A model generated the notes under the pieces. It was not told the DNA's origin, did no database searches, and saw only the letters and a list, made by a program, of their open reading frames with translations. A DNA stretch of 64,000 nucleotides from positions 27,867-91,866 of the forward strand of contig DATKSG010000079.1 of assembly GCA_035531775.1 (NCBI GenBank). The letters are read 5' to 3'. The position numbers and the translations under genes were made by a program. Position 1 is the first letter of the stretch; the number at the start of each line of letters is the position of its first letter. Of the stretch, positions 41,022 through 48,718 are shown in pieces. Origin of the DNA: DATKSG01 sp035531775 (GTDB lineage Bacteria; Actinomycetota; Acidimicrobiia; Acidimicrobiales; UBA8190).

Positions 41022-41096
41022 GGTGACCGAGGGGACTTGAACCCCCGACCTCCAGGGCCACAACCTGGCGCTCTAACCAACTGAGCTACGGCCACC
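41022..41096 (-). tRNA. tRNA-His (anticodon GTG)
   Basis: Acceptor GTGGCCG/CGGTCAC with a preceding G (position -1, needed for histidyl-tRNA synthetase) and C at the discriminator position. The anticodon loop TTGTGGC gives GTG and the T-arm GGGGG-TTCAAGT-CCCCT is complete. Confidence 0.94.
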
Positions 41097-41201
41097 GTGC
41101 GGCCCAAAGCATGACACAGCCCGGATACCCCTTACGCCGGCTGCCACCCGCCCCCGAGTAGCCTGGGAGCAGCAGGTGCATCGGCGCCGGCACCAAAGCT
41201 T

Positions 41202-41275
41202 GCCTCCGTAGCTCAACTGGATAGAGCGGGTGGCTTCTACCCACCAGGTTGCGGGTTCGACTCCTGCCGGGGGCG
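41202..41275 (+). tRNA. tRNA-Arg (anticodon TCT)
   Basis: Acceptor GCCTCCG/CGGGGGC, D-arm GCTC/GAGC, anticodon stem GGTGG/CCACC with loop CTTCTAC (anticodon TCT, arginine AGA) and T-arm GCGGG-TTCGACT-CCTGC are visible. Discriminator G. It is on the opposite strand to the other two tRNAs. Confidence 0.93.
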
Positions 41276-41549
41276 CGGACGGCCAGGTCAACGGCTCTAT
41301 GCCGGCGGACGCCCCTCGTCTTGGGCGCGCAATGGCGCGGAGTGGACGCGGAGTTCTCGTCCTGGGTGGGGGCGATAAAAGGCCGCCAATGCGTCAGCGA
41401 GCACTCGATAGCGGTCGCTCGTGGCGTGCTGATAGGTCAGTGGTCGACAGCGCGATGAGGCGCTTCCGGCGATGGCTCGTTGGTCCCGCCGATCCACTCC
41501 AGAAGGTCGAGTTCCTTCCTGTCCACCCTTGAGCGGCCATACTTCGGCT

Positions 41550-42173
41550 ATGGGCTTCTACGGCGACCATGTCCTGCCCCGCTGCACGAACATGCTTCTC
41601 GGGGGGGCCCAGTTCACCAAGATCCGGCGGCGCGTGGTAGCAGGATTGGCCGGCGACGTCTTGGAGGTCGGGTTCGGCACCGGCCTCAATGTGCCGCACT
41701 ACCCCGTCGAGGTTCGACGTGTCCTCGCCGTCGAGCCGGCCGATGTGGGCCGCCGGCTCGCGGATCGGCGCTTGGCAGCCAGTCCGGTCCCGGTGACCTT
41801 CGTGGGACTCGACGGAGCCAAGCTCCCCCTCGACAGTGCCAGTGTCGACCACGTGCTCATCACCTGGACCATGTGCACCATCCCCGATGTGGAGGCCGCC
41901 CTCGACGAGATGCACCGAGTCCTACGCCCCGGGGGGCGCGTGCACTTCGCCGAGCACGGCTTGTCACCCGACCCGAAGGTGGCTGCATGGCAGGACCGCC
42001 TCACCCCGCTCCAGCGGTGGTGGGGGGGAGGGTGTCACCTCAATCGGCCCATCGCTCGACTCATCGAAGGAGCGGGATTCGCCGTGGAGAGGATGGACAA
42101 CTTCTACATTAAGGGCCCGAAGGCGATGGGTTACATGTTTGAAGGGATGGCCACCAAGGGGACGCCGCCCTAG
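41550..42173 (+). CDS. Class I SAM-dependent methyltransferase
   Basis: A 207-residue protein from ATG 41550 (MGFYGDHVLPRCTNMLLGG). Motif I is VLEVGFGTGLNVPHYP, followed by VLAVEPADVGRR and the post-motif LPLDSASVDHVLITWTMCTI. The WWGGGCHLNRPIARLIEGAGF region and the start resemble UbiE/phospholipid-methyltransferase-like and METTL7-type enzymes. The 274 bp between the tRNA-Arg gene and this start hold no gene I can support. Confidence 0.88.
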   Translation: MGFYGDHVLPRCTNMLLGGAQFTKIRRRVVAGLAGDVLEVGFGTGLNVPHYPVEVRRVLAVEPADVGRRLADRRLAASPVPVTFVGLDGAKLPLDSASVDHVLITWTMCTIPDVEAALDEMHRVLRPGGRVHFAEHGLSPDPKVAAWQDRLTPLQRWWGGGCHLNRPIARLIEGAGFAVERMDNFYIKGPKAMGYMFEGMATKGTPP

Positions 42174-42182
42174 GCTCGAATC

Positions 42183-42806
42183 GTGTCCGATACGTCACCG
42201 AGCCGCCAGCGTATGACGCAGTGGGACGCCGCCTACGAAGCCAAGGGACCCACTGGGGTGAGCTGGTTCCAGCCCACGGCCACCACGTCGATCGAGTTGA
42301 TCGAGCGATTGGGAGTGGACAGGAGCGCGGGCATCATCGACATAGGCGGAGGCGCCTCGGTCCTGGCCGACGAGCTCCTCCTCCGAGGATGGACCGACGT
42401 GTCGGTGCTCGATGCTTCGGGCACCGCCCTGGCCGAGGTGCGACGCCGACTCGGTTCGTCGGCAACTCTCGTTCACGAGGACCTTCTGGACTGGCGACCT
42501 GATCGTTCCTACGACGTGTGGCACGACCGTGCCGTATTCCACTTCCTCGATGACCGACTCGCCCAGGACACCTACCTTCGGTTGCTGCGCTCGTCGTTGT
42601 CTGGCGGAGGCTTCGTCATCATGGCCACTTTCGCCCCGGACGGGCCCGAGTACTGCTCAGGGCTTCCTGTGCGCCGGTATGGGGGATCGGATCTGACTGT
42701 CCTGTTGGGCCGTGACTTCGTGTTCCTCGAGGAGTTCCGCCAGGAGCACGTGACCCCGGCCGGCGTGATGCAGCCCTTCACCTGGGTGGTAGCCGAGCGC
42801 CGTTAG
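42183..42806 (+). CDS. Class I SAM-dependent methyltransferase (thiopurine/tellurite-like subgroup)
   Basis: A 207-residue protein from GTG 42183, 10 bp after the previous gene. The start WDAAYEAKGPTGVSWFQPTA and motif I IIDIGGGASVLADELLLRG differ from the upstream methyltransferase. VLDASGTALAEVRRRL and YDVWHDRAVFHFLDD complete the core. This N-terminal W-F-Q pattern marks a subgroup of small methyltransferases with unknown acceptors, often grouped with thiopurine methyltransferase-like proteins. Confidence 0.85.
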   Translation: MSDTSPSRQRMTQWDAAYEAKGPTGVSWFQPTATTSIELIERLGVDRSAGIIDIGGGASVLADELLLRGWTDVSVLDASGTALAEVRRRLGSSATLVHEDLLDWRPDRSYDVWHDRAVFHFLDDRLAQDTYLRLLRSSLSGGGFVIMATFAPDGPEYCSGLPVRRYGGSDLTVLLGRDFVFLEEFRQEHVTPAGVMQPFTWVVAERR

Positions 42807-42974
42807 TAGAACCGTGCTCCGGTGCCCATATAAGCGGCGCCAGGCGCAGGAGCAGCTTGGCCATCGTCGGTGACGCGGGCCCGTCCGTGCGCTATCAGGG
42901 ACTGGGCGAGGCCCGGGGCTCATGGCGCCGTCTCGAGCGACATCGCTCCAGCCGGGCCGGCGCCGGGGACACCT

Positions 42975-43763
42975 ATGCGTAGAATGCGAATCGTGGCACG
43001 GGTGGTGGCGGTAGCCAACCAGAAGGGAGGCGTCGCCAAGACCACCACGGTCCATGCCCTGGGCTTCGCCCTGGCCGAGCGGGGTCGCCGGGTCCTGCTG
43101 GTGGACCTTGACCCCCAAGCCTGCCTGTCGTACTCGGTGGGGGCCGACCCGGACTCCCTCGACCGCTCCCTCCACGACGTCTTCGTCCGCAAGATGAAGG
43201 CGGCGGACGCCCGGCGCCCAGTGGGCGGCGTTGAAGGGCTCGACATCCTCCCCGCCACCATCGACCTGGCCGGTTCCGAGGTCCACCTCCTCACGCGCAC
43301 TGGCCGGGAGCACGTCCTCGAGCGTGCCCTGGCCCCGGTGATCGACGACTACGACGTGGTGCTCATCGACTGCCCCCCGTCGCTCGGCGTGCTCACCATC
43401 AACGGCCTCACGGCGGCCCAGGAGGTCGTCATCCCCCTGCAGTGCGAGGCCCTCAGCCACCGGGGGGTGGGACAGCTCCTCGAGACCATCGACGACGTGC
43501 GCATGTTCGCCAACGCCGACCTGCAGGTGCGCGGAGTGATCGCCACCATGTACGACGAGCGCACCCGTCACGGGCGTGCCGTGCTCGAAGACGTGCGCAC
43601 CCGCTACGGGCTAACCGTGCTCGACCCCCCGGTGCGCAAGTCCATCCGCTTTGCCGAAGCGCCCGAGCGCGGTCTCTGCATCTTGCAGCACGCTTCGACC
43701 TCCCAGGGCGCCGAGGCGTATCGGGCCCTGGCCGCCGGTCTCGACGCCGCCTGGTGGACGTGA
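42975..43763 (+). CDS. ParA family ATPase
   Basis: A 262-residue protein; ATG 42975 is preferred as GGGGA lies about six bases upstream, though GTG 42993 would start just at ARVVAVANQKGG. The deviant Walker A is NQKGGVAKTTTV, Walker A' region LLVDLDPQACLSY, and Walker B VVLIDCPPSLG. ParA/Soj/MinD-like ATPases move DNA or complexes. No ParB gene or parS-like sites are seen nearby, and the protein partner encoded just downstream is a zinc-ribbon protein. Confidence 0.9.
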   Translation: MRRMRIVARVVAVANQKGGVAKTTTVHALGFALAERGRRVLLVDLDPQACLSYSVGADPDSLDRSLHDVFVRKMKAADARRPVGGVEGLDILPATIDLAGSEVHLLTRTGREHVLERALAPVIDDYDVVLIDCPPSLGVLTINGLTAAQEVVIPLQCEALSHRGVGQLLETIDDVRMFANADLQVRGVIATMYDERTRHGRAVLEDVRTRYGLTVLDPPVRKSIRFAEAPERGLCILQHASTSQGAEAYRALAAGLDAAWWT

Positions 43764-44149
43764 GCGACGCACCCGACCCCCTCGGCAAGCGCGCCCTGTT
43801 CTGGGCGCCCGCCGAGCGCACCGAGGAGCGTCCCCCACGGGGCTCTGACGTGGCGGTGACGGGCAAGCGCGCCCTGTACTCCGCCTACGGCCCGGTGGCC
43901 GCCGAGGTGCCCGAGCGGGGCAAGGTGCCGACCGCTCCCGGGGCACCGGCCGGCCTGGTCCCTCCGGTCAGCCTGAACTGCTCCTCGTGCGGGGTGCAGA
44001 GCGACGTGGACGTCGTCGGATTCCTGGCGCTGCACGTGCCGTTCTTCTTGTGGCGCCCGGGCCGGGGCTTCACCCGGTTCATGACGTGTCCTTCGTGCCA
44101 CCGGCGTACGTGGATCAGCGCGTCGTGGACGCCCTGGTCGAGCCGCTGA
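43760..44149 (+). CDS. Hypothetical zinc-ribbon protein, coupled to ParA
   Basis: A 129-residue protein starting at GTG in the ParA stop (GTGA overlap). Two short repeats GKRALFWAP and GKRALYSAY occur at residues 8 and 34. The C-terminal half has C-x2-C in LNCSSCGVQ and MTCPSCHRRTW separated by a hydrophobic FLALHVPFFLW stretch, so a zinc ribbon is likely. Translational coupling implies a role with the ParA ATPase. No known family. Confidence 0.75.
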   Translation: MSDAPDPLGKRALFWAPAERTEERPPRGSDVAVTGKRALYSAYGPVAAEVPERGKVPTAPGAPAGLVPPVSLNCSSCGVQSDVDVVGFLALHVPFFLWRPGRGFTRFMTCPSCHRRTWISASWTPWSSR

Positions 44150-44184
44150 CGCTAGCCGCTCGCGTGGCGGAGCTCTCTGCCGTG

Positions 44185-44814
44185 ATGGCGTCGATCTCGT
44201 CGTGGTTCCAGCATCACCTGCTGGCCCTTCATGGACCGGCGGTCTACGCGGTGATCGGCCTCCTGGTGTTCTTCGAGGTGGCCATCATCATCGGCTTCTT
44301 CTTCCCTGGCGAGATCGCCACCATCGTGGGCGGGGTGGTCGCCAGCCAGCACCACGCCAACCTCATCGTCATGATCGTGGTGGTGGTGGTGTCGGCCACC
44401 GCCGGCAACGTCTGCGGATATGAGCTCGGCAAGGTGATCGGGGACCGGGTCCTCGACACCGGTCGCCTGGCTCGCAACCGGGGCGTGGTGCGGGCCAAGG
44501 CACTCGTCGAGCGCGCCGGCGGCCCGGCGGTGCTGGTGGGCCGCTTCATCGCCCTGGTCAGGGTGGTCATCCCGGGGGTGGCGGGGATGACGGACATGGA
44601 CCGCCGGGTCTTCATCCTCTTCAGCACGACGGGGGCGCTCTTGTGGGGCACCATGTGGACCCTTATCGGCTATGTGGCGGGTCTCTCCTACGTGAAGATT
44701 CTGAACGCGACGGGTAAATGGTCTGGCATCGCGCTTGTGGTGGTGGTCGTGGCGGCGGTGTCGTTGCTCGTGTGGAGGAGCATCCGAGAGCATCGGAGGG
44801 ATCCGAGAACGTGA
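44185..44814 (+). CDS. DedA family membrane protein
   Basis: About 209 residues from ATG 44185; GTG 44164 is an alternative. Hydrophobic segments include YAVIGLLVFFEVAIIIGFFF and the typical FFPGEIATIVGGVVAS region, followed by GNVCGYELGKVIGDRVL and LVGRFIALVRVVIPGVAGM. DedA/VTT proteins are undecaprenyl-phosphate or phospholipid flippases of the cytoplasmic membrane. It follows the zinc-ribbon gene by 35 bp. Confidence 0.9.
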   Translation: MASISSWFQHHLLALHGPAVYAVIGLLVFFEVAIIIGFFFPGEIATIVGGVVASQHHANLIVMIVVVVVSATAGNVCGYELGKVIGDRVLDTGRLARNRGVVRAKALVERAGGPAVLVGRFIALVRVVIPGVAGMTDMDRRVFILFSTTGALLWGTMWTLIGYVAGLSYVKILNATGKWSGIALVVVVVAAVSLLVWRSIREHRRDPRT

Positions 44815-44824
44815 CCTGCTCGGA

Positions 44825-47452
44825 TCAGCTGCGAGTGACCACCCACCAGTTGAGCAAGCTCGGCTTGGTGGCGCCCTGGGCGTAACCCCAAAGGCCCTCG
44901 ACCTGGAACGGTTGCCCGGCGCTGTAAGCGGTCGCCGTGAGCAGCACTTCGGGATTGCCGGTCCCGGCTTCGATGCTCAACGGAGGGCTACTTGACGACG
45001 CGTAGGTGAGTTCGATGCTGTTGGCATCGATGGGTCCCAGCGTCACGGCCTGGGTGTTGGTGAACTCCTCGAGGTTGTTGGTGGGCATGTAAAGACCGCC
45101 ATGGATGAACACGTGGGGGAGGTGGTCGTTGGCGTCCACCTGGAAGAGCTGGTTCGGGGTGCTTGGGCTCCAGCCGGAAGTTTGTTGGGCGGCGGTCACG
45201 CACGACGGCCCAGGCCCGGGAGTGGTCAGTTGTGTGCCGCTGCAGGCCGGGGGCACCTCGCGGATGGAGATGCCCTGGGCGCCCTCGCTGGCCGGACCGC
45301 TGTCGTGGGTGAAGAGCTCGAGGTTGACCGTGTGCACGTCCATCCAGGTGCCCCCGCCGAGGATCCACTCGACGCCGGTCTCAGGTGCGTTGGCCGTGTA
45401 GTACGTGCTGGCTTGGATGGCGCTCCAGCAAGGTGAGCCCGAGGCAATGGCGACGGGGTCGCCGGTCGTGGGCTGGCCACCGATGACGTACAAGGTGTCG
45501 GGGGGATTGTTCCCGTTGTCGAATCCCCCGAAACCGTTTTTGAAGTAGTAGACGCCGCTTTCGAAAAAGTTGGTGCCACCTTTCACGAGGCTGGGACCGC
45601 TGCTGTACGTGCCCGGGAAGAACACGCGGTAGCTCGTGCAGCCGGACACCCCTGACACCGGGACGCTGATGGGGCTCGCCGCGGCGGCCGGCACGAGATT
45701 GGGCAGCGGCTCGTTCAGGCTCTGCAACGACGGCGGTACTGTTGTCGTGCAATTGTAGTTGTAGCCCGTGGATATGAGCAGGTTCGACGGTTGGGAGCAG
45801 CTCGGGCTCGAGGACATCTGGGTGAAGTTCGCCGCTACGTTCACACCGGTGGCGAAGTTGGCGGCTTGGGCGTTGAACACCGGTCCGCCGCTGATGTCCG
45901 CCAAGCAGCCGGTCTGGTCCCCCGACGAACACGTGGAGCTTGGGTTGGTGCCGGCATAGGACAGCACGGTGCCGTTGTTCCCGACCGCCCACACGTCGCC
46001 GCTCCATCCGCTTCCGGTCGGATTGGGTGGCGTGAAGCCGACGTCGTAGAGATCAGGGGTGCCGGTGGGCACGGTCTGCGTGACCCAGCTTGCGCCAGAG
46101 GTGTTGCAACTTGCGGTGCAGTAGATCACCACGCCGCTCTTCCCGGCGGCCCAGACGTCGGTGGTGTCGCCGGCGACGACCCCGGTGAGGTCGCCTGTGC
46201 CCCCCGGAACGGCCAGCTTGACCCAGGTCGCCGACGCACTCGTGCAGTTGGCCGTGCAGGTGAGCACCGTTCCGCCCTGACCTACCGCCCACAGATGGGA
46301 GCTGTCGGTGCCGCTGACGGCGAGGAGATCGCCAGTTCCCCCCGGCGTGGCCTGCGGGGCCCACGTCGATCCGTTCCAGTAGAGGATGGTGCCGGATTGC
46401 CCGACCGCCCACACGTCACTGGCGTCGGTGGCGTACACCCCGAGTAGGTTCTCTTTGACCGACGGCGCAGTGCCGAGGGCGGCCCAGCTCTGCGTGCCGG
46501 CGTTGTAGCTCAGGATGGTGGCTGCTGTCCCCACCGCGTTGCCCACCGCGAAGACCGAGGATGCGCTGGTCCCATACACGTCGTTGAGTGGCACGTTGAG
46601 CGTTGGCGCACTCTGCAGGGCCCAGCTCGACGACGACGTGGTGCAACTGCTCGAGCAGAACAGGATCGTCTCTCGGCTGAGGGTCGTCGCCTGTCCCACC
46701 GCCCACACGTGGCTGACATCGGCAGCCCACACGCCGTCGAGGTTCGAGTTGACCACGCCACCGGTGTTTAGTGCCGTGCTGACTTGGGTGAAGTTGTCGT
46801 CCTCGTCGAAGTACCAGATGTACTCCTGACCACCCGTCGCATTGCCCACGGCGAAGACGTCGCTGCTGTCGACTGGCGACACGGCGTTGAGAGACTTCGT
46901 CGGGGCCGAGGGGTTGCCGGCGACATCACTGGTCCACTGCGGAGGGACCGATCCGGAACTCGACGGGTAGGTCAGGCATAGGCGACCACCGTTCTGTTGC
47001 GAGAAGGTCGACTTCCCGCCGCCGATGGGGTCTGAGCTAAAGCTCTGGCACGTCGTCGAACCTTCGGACGTGCTGGTGCTGGGATATCCGACGCCGGACA
47101 CCACTGCATAGCCGCCGAAAAGGTTCGTTCCCGGCCCGGTGGCCTGGGTGCAGGTTACCGTCACGTTCGTGACCCCGGGCAGGTTGATGGGCGAGTTGAC
47201 CCCGGTGGTCGGGACGGTCGACGAGCCGCAGACGTTGGTGGACCCCATCTGCTTGATGCCCCATTGCAGACCGCCGTCGGCCGCGTAGAGCGCCTTGCTC
47301 TGTCCCTGGGTGGTCTCGTTGAGCACGAAGGTGGATTGGGACTGGGTGAGCAGTAAGCCGATAACCACCGAGAACAGGACCAGGAACACGAGCACCATGA
47401 CGAGGGCTTGGCCGTCCTCGCTGCCCGGTCGGCGGACACGGATCGTTCTCAT
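44825..47452 (-). CDS. PilX-like pseudopilin fused to a seven-blade beta-propeller and C-terminal domain
   Basis: An 875-residue protein, third in the pseudopilin operon. The N-terminus has a pilin-type helix after a short leader: SEDGQALVMVLVFLVLFSVV, then LYAADGGLQWG. From about 188 to 500 there are seven repeats of the type DVWAVGQSGTILYWNGSTW, suggesting a propeller. The remaining third (about 520-875) is a cysteine-containing exported domain with IPGV-like sheets. Usual PilX proteins are about 200 residues. It may be a tip adhesin or sensor of a type IV-like filament. The family of the C-terminal third is not recognised. Confidence 0.8.
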   Translation of the reverse strand: MRTIRVRRPGSEDGQALVMVLVFLVLFSVVIGLLLTQSQSTFVLNETTQGQSKALYAADGGLQWGIKQMGSTNVCGSSTVPTTGVNSPINLPGVTNVTVTCTQATGPGTNLFGGYAVVSGVGYPSTSTSEGSTTCQSFSSDPIGGGKSTFSQQNGGRLCLTYPSSSGSVPPQWTSDVAGNPSAPTKSLNAVSPVDSSDVFAVGNATGGQEYIWYFDEDDNFTQVSTALNTGGVVNSNLDGVWAADVSHVWAVGQATTLSRETILFCSSSCTTSSSSWALQSAPTLNVPLNDVYGTSASSVFAVGNAVGTAATILSYNAGTQSWAALGTAPSVKENLLGVYATDASDVWAVGQSGTILYWNGSTWAPQATPGGTGDLLAVSGTDSSHLWAVGQGGTVLTCTANCTSASATWVKLAVPGGTGDLTGVVAGDTTDVWAAGKSGVVIYCTASCNTSGASWVTQTVPTGTPDLYDVGFTPPNPTGSGWSGDVWAVGNNGTVLSYAGTNPSSTCSSGDQTGCLADISGGPVFNAQAANFATGVNVAANFTQMSSSPSCSQPSNLLISTGYNYNCTTTVPPSLQSLNEPLPNLVPAAAASPISVPVSGVSGCTSYRVFFPGTYSSGPSLVKGGTNFFESGVYYFKNGFGGFDNGNNPPDTLYVIGGQPTTGDPVAIASGSPCWSAIQASTYYTANAPETGVEWILGGGTWMDVHTVNLELFTHDSGPASEGAQGISIREVPPACSGTQLTTPGPGPSCVTAAQQTSGWSPSTPNQLFQVDANDHLPHVFIHGGLYMPTNNLEEFTNTQAVTLGPIDANSIELTYASSSSPPLSIEAGTGNPEVLLTATAYSAGQPFQVEGLWGYAQGATKPSLLNWWVVTRS

Positions 47453-48003
47453 GCCCGCTCCCCGCTCGACACGGCAAAGGCGTTGCCGGCCGTGTCGGTC
47501 ATATTGAGCGTGACCACGGTCATACCCGAGGTGACAATGAACGCCGAGGTGGCGGCGCTCAACTGGTGAGCCACGATCAAGGACGAGGTGGCGGTTCCGC
47601 CGCTAGGGCAGTAGTACCGCAGCAGCTGGTGGCTGCTCGGCACGAGCACGTAGTCGGCTTCGTATGGATAGGTGGCCACCTGGGCCGGGCCCTGGGCCGT
47701 GGTGGTCACGGTGACCCCGGAGCCGGTGAGCACCAGGACGACTTGTGATCCCGAGGGCAGGGCTTGTGCGCACGATGACGTGCCGTTCGAGGAGTTCTGC
47801 GCGCTCGTGGCGTCGCGTGGCAGCCAGATCTGTACCAACTGTCGGTCGTCGGATTGGGCCAACTGCTTGGCCGCCTGGCCGGTGTCGTCGACGCCCACGA
47901 CGATGGCCGAGACGATGGCGGCCAGGAGAATGCCCGACAGGGTCATGGCCATGACCATCTCGACCAGCGTGAATCCCGACTCCTCGTGTCGGCGCCGGGT
48001 CAC
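47449..48003 (-). CDS. PilW-like pseudopilin
   Basis: A 184-residue protein from GTG 48003 with a prepilin peptidase site: HEESGFTLVEMVMAMTLSG, where cleavage is before F. The hydrophobic helix continues LLAAIVSAIVVGVDD and the exported part contains cysteines (CAQALP, YYCPSGG). It overlaps both neighbours by 4 bp (GTGA and ATGA), so the three genes are one operon. The class is minor pseudopilin of type IV pili or type II secretion. Confidence 0.85.
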   Translation of the reverse strand: MTRRRHEESGFTLVEMVMAMTLSGILLAAIVSAIVVGVDDTGQAAKQLAQSDDRQLVQIWLPRDATSAQNSSNGTSSCAQALPSGSQVVLVLTGSGVTVTTTAQGPAQVATYPYEADYVLVPSSHQLLRYYCPSGGTATSSLIVAHQLSAATSAFIVTSGMTVVTLNMTDTAGNAFAVSSGERA

Positions 48004-48473
48004 GATGGGTTTCGCTTGACGACCCACAGAGTCTCGCTGATCTTCTTGTCCGACGAAACAACCGTCACCTCGACGGCTTGGATTCCGGGGTCGCTCGTGC
48101 ATCCCACCAGGGATGTCCCGCCGACTCCCGTCGCCGTCGCGGCAACGACCGTCGGTGCCGCTACATCAGGTGATCCGTCGTAACTCGTGAGCGTCGTGGA
48201 GTCCAGGTCGGTGGCGTAGCCGGACAGCATCGTCGGGTTCGTGCTCGTGCATGGCACGTACGGGCTCGATTCGAGGTTCTCGATCGCGCTGCGCAACGTG
48301 GTACCGACGTCGGCGCGCTGGTGTGCGGCGTACGAGCTGGCGGCGAGCACCGTCATGCCACCCACGACCGCCACCACTGCGAGCGAGAGGATCACCATGG
48401 CGATGACGACTTCGATCAGGGTCATCCCTTGCTGGCCCTCGCTCACACTTGCATTGTCGGTGTCCACGCTCAA
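48000..48473 (-). CDS. PilV-like pseudopilin
   Basis: A 157-residue protein from TTG 48473 (or GTG 48467). The prepilin site is EGQQGMTLIEVVIAMVILSL, with a GMTLIE start of the mature protein and a long hydrophobic helix (AVVAVVGGMTVLAASSYAA). A cysteine pair (CTSTNP, LVGCTSD) lies in the exported domain. It is the first gene of the three-gene unit; a promoter is likely in the 245-bp gap at 48474-48718. Confidence 0.85.
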   Translation of the reverse strand: MSVDTDNASVSEGQQGMTLIEVVIAMVILSLAVVAVVGGMTVLAASSYAAHQRADVGTTLRSAIENLESSPYVPCTSTNPTMLSGYATDLDSTTLTSYDGSPDVAAPTVVAATATGVGGTSLVGCTSDPGIQAVEVTVVSSDKKISETLWVVKRNPS

Positions 48474-48718
48474 TAGGCTCCCACTCGCTCGTCAAATCCC
48501 GCTCAACCAGGCACGAATCAGGGAGCAAGCCAGTCGCCGATGCCGCGGAGGAGGCGTTCTTCCGTCCAATGTGGGCGTTGCACGGCTCCGGGCCAAGGGC
48601 CGAAGGTCCCGACGGTCGACCGGTCAGCCCGTTTCGCCCGTCATCAGGCCGTGCCCTGGGCCGGGAGTGGGGGCTGGGCCTGGGAGCGGACCCCCACGGG
48701 GTTAGCAGGTCTGGGGGG

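Noticed and set aside
41276..41549. Short open frames between tRNA-Arg and the methyltransferase.
   Set aside because: They overlap each other on both strands, have no ribosome sites and no recognisable motifs.
42975..44149. Chromosome origin or plasmid partition region.
   Set aside because: The ParA-like gene has no ParB gene, parS-like repeats, dnaA or replication genes around it.
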